From positions 1,736,001-1,800,000 of the forward strand of contig NZ_CP021023.1 in the NCBI RefSeq assembly GCF_002117005.1: a DNA stretch of 64,000 bases. Reading direction: 5' to 3'. The DNA is from Sedimentisphaera salicampi (lineage in GTDB: Bacteria > Planctomycetota > Phycisphaerae > Sedimentisphaerales > Sedimentisphaeraceae). A program made the translations under genes and the position numbers. Position 1 is the stretch's first letter. Each line of letters begins with the position of its first letter. Below are positions 10,201 to 17,294 of this stretch, in pieces. The notes under the pieces were generated by a model, which saw only the letters and a program-made list of their open reading frames with translations, had not been told where the DNA came from and made no database searches.

Positions 10201-11211
10201 CTCATTTTCATCGATTGATGAGTTATCAATTGCGAGGTTTACCGGCTTTTCATTTACGTCTTCAATTAATATCTCGAATTCTTTAGCAACGCTTTCTGCC
10301 GGGCTGCCGCTGTCTGTACATTCGACCTTAACAGTATAGCTGGATTTTTCCTCATAGTTGAACGATTCGGCCGTTTTGAGGCTGGTGCCTTCTATTGTGA
10401 AAGAACTCTCATCAAAACCGCTTACAAAACTGTATGAGTGCGTTTGATTCGGATCATCATCCTCAACAGAGAAAGATCCTACCATTGCTGGGGAATCGAG
10501 ATTTTCCTCAACAGCAGATTCGTCCAGAGTAAGATTTTCTGGAGCATCGTTTGTATCAGAAACGGTTATGGTAAAAGTCTCAGTTATTGTGTTGGCAGGC
10601 TTATTGGTGTCCACGGCCTGAATTTGAATTGTATGAAAATTATTCTGTTCGTAATCCAAGGGCTGCGAATTCTTCAGTTTGCCCTGATCAACATAAAAAT
10701 ACAAGGAATCCACTACCGTAAATTGATAAAAAGCAAACTCTGGTTTGCCGTCCGGATCTTCCGCTGATATAAAGCCGAGTAATGTGCCGGAAGATGCGTT
10801 CTCGGTTATACTCGTTCCGGATAAATTCAAACCGGTGGGAGCTTCATTAACATCGATGATGTTTATAGTGAAGCTTTTGGTTTCCTTAGCCCCCCCCGGA
10901 ATCTCAGTTGCGGTTATCTCAATCTGAAAGGCATTAGCTGCTTCATAATCGAAGCTGGTTTGGCCGGCATAAAGCGAGCTGTCAGAAACTGAGAAGCTCC
11001 CAGCATCTTCGCCTCCCAGCGAATAAGCTACAGAAGAATTTGGGTCGCTGGGCACATAGCTTAGATTGCCTATCAGCTCCCCTTCAGCATTATTCTCCTC
11101 GATTTCATTGTTATCGAGGCTAATTGTCGGGGGTTCAGTGGGCGCTGCCCAAACATTGCTTAACGCAAGAGCAAAAAGAACCAGCATACTTGTAATCAAT
11201 TTTCGAGTCAT
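7207..11211 (-). CDS. Exported cadherin-repeat / GLUG-like / dockerin type I protein
   Basis: 1334 aa with a Sec signal peptide (MTRKLITSMLVLFALALSNVWA). Domains in order: about six cadherin-like repeats of ~99 residues (30-640) with xDENxPAGTLVGDF and IEDVND calcium-site motifs; a further Ig-like repeat; a region at ~740-1270 with GVFDGNGYTL, GLFG and GGTIKG motifs typical of GLUG/beta-helix repeats; and a C-terminal type I dockerin with two EF-hand-like loops (YNFDEIVNILDYIEF and DLNEDNTINYEDLTVF). Dockerin-ended proteins of this kind are common in polysaccharide-degrading planctomycetes and act outside the cell in adhesion or matrix binding. The odd point is its location, 23 bp downstream of the Eag chaperone gene and inside the T6SS operon. 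Whether it is an adhesin co-expressed with the injector or a Sec cargo unrelated to T6SS cannot be told from sequence. Confidence 0.85.
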   Translation of the reverse strand: MTRKLITSMLVLFALALSNVWAAPTEPPTISLDNNEIEENNAEGELIGNLSYVPSDPNSSVAYSLGGEDAGSFSVSDSSLYAGQTSFDYEAANAFQIEITATEIPGGAKETKSFTINIIDVNEAPTGLNLSGTSITENASSGTLLGFISAEDPDGKPEFAFYQFTVVDSLYFYVDQGKLKNSQPLDYEQNNFHTIQIQAVDTNKPANTITETFTITVSDTNDAPENLTLDESAVEENLDSPAMVGSFSVEDDDPNQTHSYSFVSGFDESSFTIEGTSLKTAESFNYEEKSSYTVKVECTDSGSPAESVAKEFEILIEDVNEKPVNLAIDNSSIDENEPAGTLVGDFTVDDEDASQTHSYSFVSGFDESSFTIEGSSLKTAESFNYEEKSSYTVKVECTDSGSPAKSVTEEFEITIEDVNDKPVNLAIDNSSIDENEPAGTLVGDFTVDDEDASQTHSYSFVSGLDESSFTIEGSSLKTAESFNYEEKSSYTVKVECTDSGSPAKSVTEEFEITIEDVNDKPVNLAIDNSSIDENEPAGTLVGDFTVDDEDPNQTHSYSFVSGLDESSFAIEGTSLKTAESFNYEEKSSYTVKVECTDSGSPAKSVTEEFEITIQDVNDKPVIDQGEQLAHESYDYVVNYINLSASDEDNTTNELNWEISQDPNSNGNVSVKEDDGRITLRSKDGYQGDYSFTVKVEDTEGGADTITVNETVLAPIEISTSAQLASVGQNAQMPLNGSYTLTNDMNLESLEDFEIASDPNSPFLGVFNGNRKALLNYKPQDPASSSIFGVIGKDALVRDLNVEDVQASFGSVDSAPLFADTIQGQVKRCGLTGRLSAENVSGVLAPFADVIGEGSVLEDVYVAVDIEAMSSGAVSGFVRSFEGALTRCFIYGPASGSDIYAFNSEGSADFTNAYFNNEYFSCSQAVGLGSIEFQDEANFAGFDFEGPESPNAIWAINPDYPVFAWRKYSGGGTGNPEDPYQIVDPEDAVAFFEDKNNTSSSYELKDDIDLSGLDTEPIGTVSEPFTGVFDGNGYTLVNPEYTSDDEFAGLFGVVQGGTIKGVTIENPSKPSEADFEGISYYGGLCSYLYSGTIKDCHVIMDSDKTLEINIPNRENLICYAGLLCGSNYGGTIEQSSVSGKLLLNIEGQGYEPKVTVGGFVGSCDYSSTITDCYAKSAVEISADPNLSAENAGLFAGENYGNVNNCYSAVWQGAQVPNLYGFAEVNFGSLSNVYAPPQLSALGLGSFEGLTSQDLTGVLPKTWDDEVWILNTEDTPSLRSEGYPCDYNFDEIVNILDYIEFVNLWVEGSQRADLNEDNTINYEDLTVFMTYWLDSK
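9353..10540 (-). repeat. Four tandem ~297-bp cadherin-encoding repeats, three of them nearly identical in DNA
   Basis: Successive units begin about every 297 bp (the same 12-mers recur at 9424/9721 and at 9641/9938/10235) and each encodes a 99-residue cadherin domain. The middle units differ by only a few bases, whereas the outermost unit (about 10244-10540) is more diverged. This indicates recent in-frame amplification or homogenisation. Confidence 0.85.
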
Positions 11212-11234
11212 AATCCTACCTCATTTTCTTTTAG

Positions 11235-11672
11235 TTACACTAAAAACTTAAAACTATTAACAGCATTCTCAAAAATGCCCCTGTTACTTTCAAAAGTATC
11301 TTCCTTATCAGAACAAGTGAGCGTTAGGGCTTCTTTCCCTCGTACGGCATACACCTGAAGCTGACAAACCTTAAATCCAATTTTTTCCACATAAAATTTA
11401 TGTATCCTTGCTGCGGCTTCTATCTCTTCAGAAACCGTCAGATCGTATTCTTTTATCACCTCATAACCTGAATCCCCAAACTGAGAAGACAAGGCATCTT
11501 TAACCCCCTTAGAATAATCTCCTGAGGTTTTCTCGGATTCGAGGAAATTCCTTGTTATCGTTATATTCGGGCAGTACCCTTCGTCTGCAGGCCCGATCCA
11601 CGAAACCGTAGAGCCGTCGAACCAGTTATCTGGTACTGTAAACTTGTAGTCGTAGTGTCTTATATCAGCCAT
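11235..11672 (-). CDS. Eag-type T6SS effector chaperone (DUF1795/DcrB-like)
   Basis: 145 aa, no signal peptide. The pattern YDYKFTVPDNWFDGSTVSWIG, ...NITITRNFL..., then FYVEKIGFKVCQLQVYAV and a terminal NSFKF matches the DUF1795 fold used by Eag chaperones. In other T6SSs these bind and shield the hydrophobic N-terminal helices of effectors carrying PAAR or prePAAR-TM regions before they are loaded on VgrG. The gene follows the PAAR gene with a 17-bp gap, and that PAAR protein has hydrophobic Gly/Ala helices, exactly the type of client expected. The assignment is firm as a family; the client is inferred. Confidence 0.8.
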   Translation of the reverse strand: MADIRHYDYKFTVPDNWFDGSTVSWIGPADEGYCPNITITRNFLESEKTSGDYSKGVKDALSSQFGDSGYEVIKEYDLTVSEEIEAAARIHKFYVEKIGFKVCQLQVYAVRGKEALTLTCSDKEDTFESNRGIFENAVNSFKFLV

Positions 11673-11689
11673 TTATGATAATCCTTCGG

Positions 11690-12400
11690 TTAACTAAACC
11701 ATCCCTTTACAGCATTAAATCCGTCTTTAACCATACCCGCGGCTTTCTTCGCTCCATCCGAAACGGCTTTGCCCACTTTCTTCGCTCCATCGGTAACAGC
11801 GTTTCCGATTGTCTTTGCGCCTTCCACAGCAAGCCCGGCCGCTTTTTCTGCAGCCTGCATCGTGGCCTCCGCTGCTGCGTTTACCGTATCAACTGCGGTA
11901 TCAAAAACAGCTTCTGCGGCCGCTCCGACAGCAGCCCCAATTTTCGCCCCTGCTATCGCTGCTTCCTTCATTCCAATACCCGGAAGCAAAGCGCCGGCTA
12001 CAGCGCCAATTCCTGCACCTATGACCCCGCCTGCAATCTCCCACGCTGAGGGCAAATCAGGCACATCAGGCGGAACAGGAGGAGGCGGAGGGGGCACCGG
12101 CACTGCGCCGATGATAACACTCCCGCAGCCCGCTGTTATTGTGCCTCCGTGGGCAGTTACCGAACCCATATAAGCAGCAGGTTTATTGCCTATAAGAACA
12201 GTTGAAGCGCCATTGGCCACACTGTCGGTGGGGCCTGTGCAGGTTGCCATAGTTCCCACAACACCAGCCGGCATCCCTCCGATTAGAACGCTCGAGTCGC
12301 TCCCGCTGGTGAGAGGCCCGCCTACGTGAGGTATCGGGGGGTTGCCCGGTATAACCTGCGGACAACTGTGATAATCGCCTGTTCTTGCTGCTAACGGCAT
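11690..12400 (-). CDS. PAAR-domain spike-tip protein with hydrophobic glycine/alanine helices
   Basis: 236 aa. Residues 1-100 form a PAAR domain: MPLAARTGDYHSCPQVIPG, an IPHVGGPL segment, VLIGGMPA, VLIGNKPAA and VIIG repeats, with His/Cys residues able to bind the tip zinc. A proline run (PVPPPPPPVPPDVPD) follows. Next come two hydrophobic Gly-zipper helices (EIAGGVIGAGIGAVAGALLPG and AAIAGAKIGAAVGAAAEAVF regions, ~118-165) and an amphipathic Ala/Lys repeat tail ending FNAVKGWFS. There is no recognisable enzymatic toxin domain, so it may be a pore-forming or membrane-translocating tip in itself, or a carrier for another cargo. It lies between the DUF3592 gene (3 bp upstream) and the Eag chaperone (17 bp downstream). 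Confidence 0.85.
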   Translation of the reverse strand: MPLAARTGDYHSCPQVIPGNPPIPHVGGPLTSGSDSSVLIGGMPAGVVGTMATCTGPTDSVANGASTVLIGNKPAAYMGSVTAHGGTITAGCGSVIIGAVPVPPPPPPVPPDVPDLPSAWEIAGGVIGAGIGAVAGALLPGIGMKEAAIAGAKIGAAVGAAAEAVFDTAVDTVNAAAEATMQAAEKAAGLAVEGAKTIGNAVTDGAKKVGKAVSDGAKKAAGMVKDGFNAVKGWFS

Positions 12401-12403
12401 AAA

Positions 12404-12871
12404 TCAACCCTTATTGATGAACTTGATTCCCATAAAAATAACTGAACCAATGACCAGCAAAATAATTCCCAAAACTGCGATAAAGGATTTAGGCAGCGAG
12501 CCAGCACTTATCAGACAGCTTTCTTCCGGCTTTTCCGGATTGTAATACACATTCACCATCTTATCCTTTTTATAATCCTCAATCATCTGTTCAGCATCTG
12601 CACTGCTGTGCATCAGCACATCCTTACTTCCGGAGAAGATATTATTACCTGTGTACCCTGCTCCGTTAACAGTATAGCTGTACCTAACGACAGGCTTAAA
12701 CTGATACCTTAAAGTATCCTCAATGTTGCGGTTATGAAATTTGTCCACTCGTGATTCGAGAATCACACCTTCTGTTTTTACCCAGTTTGCGCTTGAGAGA
12801 AATTTGATAAAAGAATAAACAGTAATAATCGCAACAATTGCAAAAAATATATATATCATTCTAAATTTCAC
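12404..12871 (-). CDS. DUF3592-family membrane protein, possible immunity protein
   Basis: 155 aa with two membrane segments, residues ~5-25 and ~130-150. Between them is a short extracytoplasmic beta domain bearing the DUF3592 signature: W.KTEGVILESRV, VRYSYTVNGAGYTGN and the VNVYYNPEKPEESCLI motif near the second helix. The biochemical role of DUF3592 is not established. Sitting between vgrG and PAAR genes in the effector module, a membrane protein of this size is a reasonable candidate immunity protein against a membrane-active effector. That is inference from position only. Confidence 0.7.
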   Translation of the reverse strand: MKFRMIYIFFAIVAIITVYSFIKFLSSANWVKTEGVILESRVDKFHNRNIEDTLRYQFKPVVRYSYTVNGAGYTGNNIFSGSKDVLMHSSADAEQMIEDYKKDKMVNVYYNPEKPEESCLISAGSLPKSFIAVLGIILLVIGSVIFMGIKFINKG

Positions 12872-12887
12872 TTTCTCAGCCTGCTAA

Positions 12888-13703
12888 TCACCTAACGAAC
12901 TTCCATTCTCCGCCGATTCTTGCAATATATATCGGTATGCCAAAACAGGAATCTTCTTCGGGATTCGAAAACACCACTGCCGGCTTGTCATCCTTTCGGA
13001 AAACCCTTAATATCCTACCGTCCCCTTCTATAACATGGGCTGTTGCTGAATCGGGAACATCTTCATAATGGAAATCAAATTCTTCGATCATTGCGTACTG
13101 CTCAAGAACAACCTCTCTTATCCTTTCAAATTCAAAACCGTTTGCGCTTGCATACTCCTTGAATTTATATCTCATCATCTCAAATGCAGCCTCAAAATTT
13201 CTGCTTTCAAGGCTGCCCGCAAACTCCTTTATCATCTTTCTTGCCGTCTGCTCAGCCTCAAGCTCTCTGCCTGTAATATCTTCTGCCTGAGACCACAAAG
13301 TGCTTTCGGGCGCTTCCTCTAACTTCACCTCTTTAGTGTGCATAGCGGAAAGCTTTGGGATCTCTTCTGAAGGAAATCTGCATTCCATTAGAACCTCATC
13401 TGGCTGTGGGTATTCGCCGCTGAAATCTATTGAAGACAGTTTAACTAACATTTCAGGCTTTGCCGGCTCTTGACTTTCCTCGCCCTGCTGCGCATTTGCC
13501 TTCGGAAGTGGTTTGGGCTCATAAAGTATAAAATCAAATATATTCAGCCCCTCAAAAAGCCAGTCGTTTACCGGAGACTGAACTTTTAATCCCTCTGCTT
13601 CAGGGTCCGAGAAGAGAGATACATCGTTAATTTTCAGCTCAAACTCTATTCCCTTTACCCTGATGTCCAAAGCGTAATAAGGCCTCTTCTGTTTTTCACT
13701 CAT
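12888..13703 (-). CDS. Unknown T6SS-associated protein directly downstream of vgrG
   Basis: 271 aa, no signal peptide or membrane segment. The N-terminal ~130 residues (RPYYALDIRVKGIEFELKIN, PVNDWLFEGLN) look like a beta-sandwich with an extended-ligand motif I associate loosely with T6SS accessory proteins. Residues ~150-271 (a helical EQTARKMIKEFAGSLESR block, then a strand-rich end closing GEWKFVR) have an NTF2-like look. It abuts vgrG with no gap (stop of vgrG at 13704), the usual place for a VgrG adaptor/chaperone or immunity gene. The actual function is unknown. Confidence 0.6.
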   Translation of the reverse strand: MSEKQKRPYYALDIRVKGIEFELKINDVSLFSDPEAEGLKVQSPVNDWLFEGLNIFDFILYEPKPLPKANAQQGEESQEPAKPEMLVKLSSIDFSGEYPQPDEVLMECRFPSEEIPKLSAMHTKEVKLEEAPESTLWSQAEDITGRELEAEQTARKMIKEFAGSLESRNFEAAFEMMRYKFKEYASANGFEFERIREVVLEQYAMIEEFDFHYEDVPDSATAHVIEGDGRILRVFRKDDKPAVVFSNPEEDSCFGIPIYIARIGGEWKFVR

Positions 13704-16700
13704 TTAATTATTCTCCTCTACAGGCCATATCTTTACGAGCTCACTGCTGCTGTATATCACCTTCTCTTCTACTATGGTGGTTTGAATTGAATCTGAACGA
13801 TCAAAAATCCAAAGTGCAGTAGCTTTATATGACAATTTGCCGACAACAGGGTCCGTTTTAATTTCAGGCCTGAAGCCTATCAAATCCTCTTCAGCTATTA
13901 CATGCGCTGCCATTGAACCGCGTGTAGCAAAACTACCCTTCAATTCAAGATAAGCTACATATTCGTTACCAAGCTTAGCTTCTAAGCCTATTTCAAGAGG
14001 CACACCTACAATAGCAGATAGCTTTCCCTCTATTTCTTCTTTCTTGCTCGGATAATAATAAGTAAGATATTCAGCTGAGCCTTTCAAAATAAGCTCAAGC
14101 GCAATATCTAAAAAGAGATAAATATCTGCCAAAGCTTTCCCGAGAAATTTCGAAATAGCCGGTGGAATTCCGAAAAACATCCCAGCTATAGCCAACAAAC
14201 TTGCTTTGCCTACTAACCCTATACCCAAAAGAGGGTCCAAGCCGGCCTCTGCCTTTCGAACTAAGCAGCATCTCCAGTCCTTTGCCTCCCTCCAGTAGTA
14301 TTCAAAAGATACAAATCCTGTTGCCACTTCAAGATCAAATTCTACTGATATTGGGCCTTTGCTTAATACTCTTTCTAAAGGGTTAAAGAATTTATCCGAG
14401 ACAGAACTAACCAATTTTGAAATAAAATCGGTGCTAATCTTAATTTTTACGCTTGTCGCCGGATAACTGTGAATCTCAAGCTTATCAATGCTTTTATCCG
14501 GCATAAGGTAGTTTACTGTATATTTCTCGCAGCAGTTGCTGGTAATCCATCTATATTGTCTCAGGCAGGTAAGGAATCGGAACAAACTGAAATCAAAAAT
14601 GGTCTCAGTGGTCCCGTAAGGGCTTTGAGGTGTATGAATTGCTCGATGAACAGGAACTTTCTTATCCGCTGATTTCTTTAATGAGGCGTTTCTTGAAACA
14701 ATCTGAGCTTTTGCATCATTTACCTTTGTTCCGTTGGCCTTATTTACCAGGGCCGTAATCTCATCGCTTTCACCATCCCTAACCGTAAACTCCAGTTTCG
14801 GGAGCCATTTGGTGTGCTTTGACACTTTGTTGGTTTTTCTGTTGACCTTATTCGCTGTATCTGATAGTTTTTTAGCCTCATTACCTGTTCTATTCTTAGG
14901 CTTATGAGAAAATGTATTATAATCATTTTCCAACATTTCATCATCGCCGATTTCTTCTTCTGAACCGCCTACAGTTAAAGGATTGAACTTTCTATTTCGA
15001 GTTGCAACGACTTCTAATATCCCCGAGGGGCCTGAAACCCTTCCGTGGCTGCACTTAAGAATTGGAATAAACTTTTTATCAGGCCTTGTAATCCCAGCAC
15101 CGGCTCCCGCACCGGCGGCGGCTTCAACTCCTTCCATATAGCCCAATGCTATATCAGGAGCAGGTACATACTCAGGGGCTTTTTGGGCCAAGAGCTGAAC
15201 AATATCGGGCTCAAGGCCGCTTAAGTCTTTCGGCTTTCCGAGAGCGCCTGGCGAACCATCATCCGCATCCACAGCATAAGCAGGGTGGGCAAGCTTGGGG
15301 GCTGAATATGATGCTGCCTTCCCTGAAGCGGAAGCATAGGCTCCGGAATTAATCTTCACCATACTTCCATTGATATTTATGCCGCTTGAGGAAAGGCTTA
15401 TAACGCTGCTCCCCGCTTTCAGGCAAAGATTGCTCGCTGCTTCAATACAAACTTCCTTTCCCTTTGCGGAATATTTTGTATTCGCTTCAACAACATGCTC
15501 TTTGGATTTCTGGCTGAACTTTGTGGAAGTTTCCTGGATTATCTCTTTTGCATTTAGCTGATGAGTCTGGCTTACCTGAACCGAGCTGTTTTTGGAAACA
15601 TTTGCAACGGAATTTCCGGAAACAGACAAGTTCTTATCCCCGCCTATCTCTTCAAAATAGTCTTTGTGTTTCCTGTCGTGATAATCCTTTTTGGTTCTTT
15701 CGAATCTTTTGCCCTCAACAGTTGTATGGCTGTCATCATCGATTGTTGTGTAGCTGTTGTTGCCTACATACTCATCTTTATCCCTCTCGGCATGCACAAA
15801 CAGCTGTTCGCTGCCCTTCTTATCTTCAAACCTGATTTCATTAAATCCGCCTCCGCCTTTGCTGGAATTTGTCTTGGATGTAGAAATAGTCTTATTTTTC
15901 GGGAGGCTGTAAGGCGCAGCATTCTGGCCGTTGTAAACACGCCCTGTTATTATGGGCCTGTCGGGATCGCCCTCTTCAAATTCAACAATCACCTCCTGCC
16001 CTACACGAGGAAGAGCTATCATGCCCCATTTATTCCCCGCGAGGCCCTGAGACACCCTAACCCAGCACGAGCTGTTCTCATCTGGCTTGCCGTATCTGTC
16101 CCAGTGGAACACAACCTTAACTCTGCCGTGTTTATCTGTGTATATCTCATCGCCGCTCGGGCCGGTAACAAAGGCGGTCTGCGGGCCTTCAATTCTCGGA
16201 TGCTCTGCTGTTGGAGGGAGCCTGTAGTCGATTTCTGTGGGCATAGTCTTGAAGTTGCAGTGATAGCTAATATCGTGCGCCCGAAGGCCTGTTTCAAAGC
16301 CGCCAGCTTCAATCTTGTAATTTGTTTCAAGGGTGAGGTATTCCCTGTTTTGGCCTTGCTGCGGGCATCCCTCCATCTTGAAAATATAGCCCGGGCGCAG
16401 CCCTTTGCTGTAGGATTTACCTATGCAAACTTCCTCCCCTGCCCGTATCTGCTGAAGACGAATATCGGCAACTTTATCCCCTGCTGCCATTTCTTCAAAG
16501 CCGGCAGGATAAAAGAACCGCCCCATATTTCCATCAACACCTTTGCCTTCGCAGTCGGATTTTGATAGAAGATCCTGCTTGGAATTTTGAAAATTATAAT
16601 CTTTCATTTCCACTTTATTCGGCAGTACAGACATCTTCCTCTGCCAGCTTACTATTACCTCTTCGTATTCCTGATCGCTTTCAAGCTTGAATTTAATCTT

Positions 16701-17285
16701 CTCATAATCCTCAAAGGTGCTGTGGGCATTTGAAGAATCGCAAATAACTAAAACGTGCTTGTCTTGCTGGTGCTCGAAATAAAAGTATATGCCGGCAAAC
16801 TCCATGAGCCGCTTTATGAAATTATAATCAGACTCTCGATACTGAACGCAGTATTCGAGCTTATCATAGCTTCCCGAGAGCGAAAGCTGATAATCACTTA
16901 TGTTTCTGCTTTTGAAAACTTCTTCTATTATTTCCGGTATGGCAAGATTCTGGAAAATTCTGCAGTCTTGATTCTGGTCTAAAAACCAAAGCCAAGGAAC
17001 TACAGCCGCACGATACTCGGAAAACTCCTTGCCCTTTGAAACAAAGGTAAATTCCTTCACGTAGCCGTTGAAAAACCGCATAGAGTCGCCGCAGTTGAAC
17101 CTTATAGACACATTCTTGCCGATAATGTCCTCCGCAGCAACATCTTCCAAGCTCAAAAGATCTGCTTCAAAGAGAAACATATCGCCTATACGTTCAGAGG
17201 CCTTGAGGCTCTGAATAAGAAATACGTCATCTCCAAGAGGCGTACCAATTGCTATTTCTCTGTGTTTTTGTGTAAACTCAGCCAT
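13704..17285 (-). CDS. vgrG: VgrG spike protein (TssI) with a long C-terminal extension
   Basis: 1193 aa, far longer than the ~600-650 of a plain VgrG. Residues 1-~350 form the gp27-like base (VQYRESDYNFIKRLMEFAGI, YYFEH-type motif). About 370-480 is the gp5 OB fold (DKHGRVKVVFHWDRYG, WVRVSQ.LAGNKWG, LPRVGQEVIVEFEEGDPDRP). About 480-660 is the needle of short beta repeats (EIGGDKNLSV, SSSGININGSMVKINSG). The remaining ~530 residues are an Ala/Pro linker followed by an unrecognised region. That region carries cysteines, a strongly hydrophobic block (GLVGKASLLAIAGMFFGIPP and ADIYLFLDIALELIL, ~1050-1100) and a strand-rich end. This makes it a specialised VgrG, probably with a covalent effector of unknown type. 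It follows clpV by 9 bp. Confidence 0.93.
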   Translation of the reverse strand: MAEFTQKHREIAIGTPLGDDVFLIQSLKASERIGDMFLFEADLLSLEDVAAEDIIGKNVSIRFNCGDSMRFFNGYVKEFTFVSKGKEFSEYRAAVVPWLWFLDQNQDCRIFQNLAIPEIIEEVFKSRNISDYQLSLSGSYDKLEYCVQYRESDYNFIKRLMEFAGIYFYFEHQQDKHVLVICDSSNAHSTFEDYEKIKFKLESDQEYEEVIVSWQRKMSVLPNKVEMKDYNFQNSKQDLLSKSDCEGKGVDGNMGRFFYPAGFEEMAAGDKVADIRLQQIRAGEEVCIGKSYSKGLRPGYIFKMEGCPQQGQNREYLTLETNYKIEAGGFETGLRAHDISYHCNFKTMPTEIDYRLPPTAEHPRIEGPQTAFVTGPSGDEIYTDKHGRVKVVFHWDRYGKPDENSSCWVRVSQGLAGNKWGMIALPRVGQEVIVEFEEGDPDRPIITGRVYNGQNAAPYSLPKNKTISTSKTNSSKGGGGFNEIRFEDKKGSEQLFVHAERDKDEYVGNNSYTTIDDDSHTTVEGKRFERTKKDYHDRKHKDYFEEIGGDKNLSVSGNSVANVSKNSSVQVSQTHQLNAKEIIQETSTKFSQKSKEHVVEANTKYSAKGKEVCIEAASNLCLKAGSSVISLSSSGININGSMVKINSGAYASASGKAASYSAPKLAHPAYAVDADDGSPGALGKPKDLSGLEPDIVQLLAQKAPEYVPAPDIALGYMEGVEAAAGAGAGAGITRPDKKFIPILKCSHGRVSGPSGILEVVATRNRKFNPLTVGGSEEEIGDDEMLENDYNTFSHKPKNRTGNEAKKLSDTANKVNRKTNKVSKHTKWLPKLEFTVRDGESDEITALVNKANGTKVNDAKAQIVSRNASLKKSADKKVPVHRAIHTPQSPYGTTETIFDFSLFRFLTCLRQYRWITSNCCEKYTVNYLMPDKSIDKLEIHSYPATSVKIKISTDFISKLVSSVSDKFFNPLERVLSKGPISVEFDLEVATGFVSFEYYWREAKDWRCCLVRKAEAGLDPLLGIGLVGKASLLAIAGMFFGIPPAISKFLGKALADIYLFLDIALELILKGSAEYLTYYYPSKKEEIEGKLSAIVGVPLEIGLEAKLGNEYVAYLELKGSFATRGSMAAHVIAEEDLIGFRPEIKTDPVVGKLSYKATALWIFDRSDSIQTTIVEEKVIYSSSELVKIWPVEENN

Positions 17286-17294
17286 CAGACATCA

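Noticed and set aside
11769-12173. Ala/Pro-rich plus-strand frame opposite the PAAR gene
   Set aside because: It mirrors the Ala/Gly-rich PAAR tail on the other strand and is explained by base composition.
15561-16565. 334-codon plus-strand open frame opposite vgrG
   Set aside because: It is antisense to the strongly conserved gp27/gp5 part of VgrG, has no ribosome-binding site and no family resemblance.
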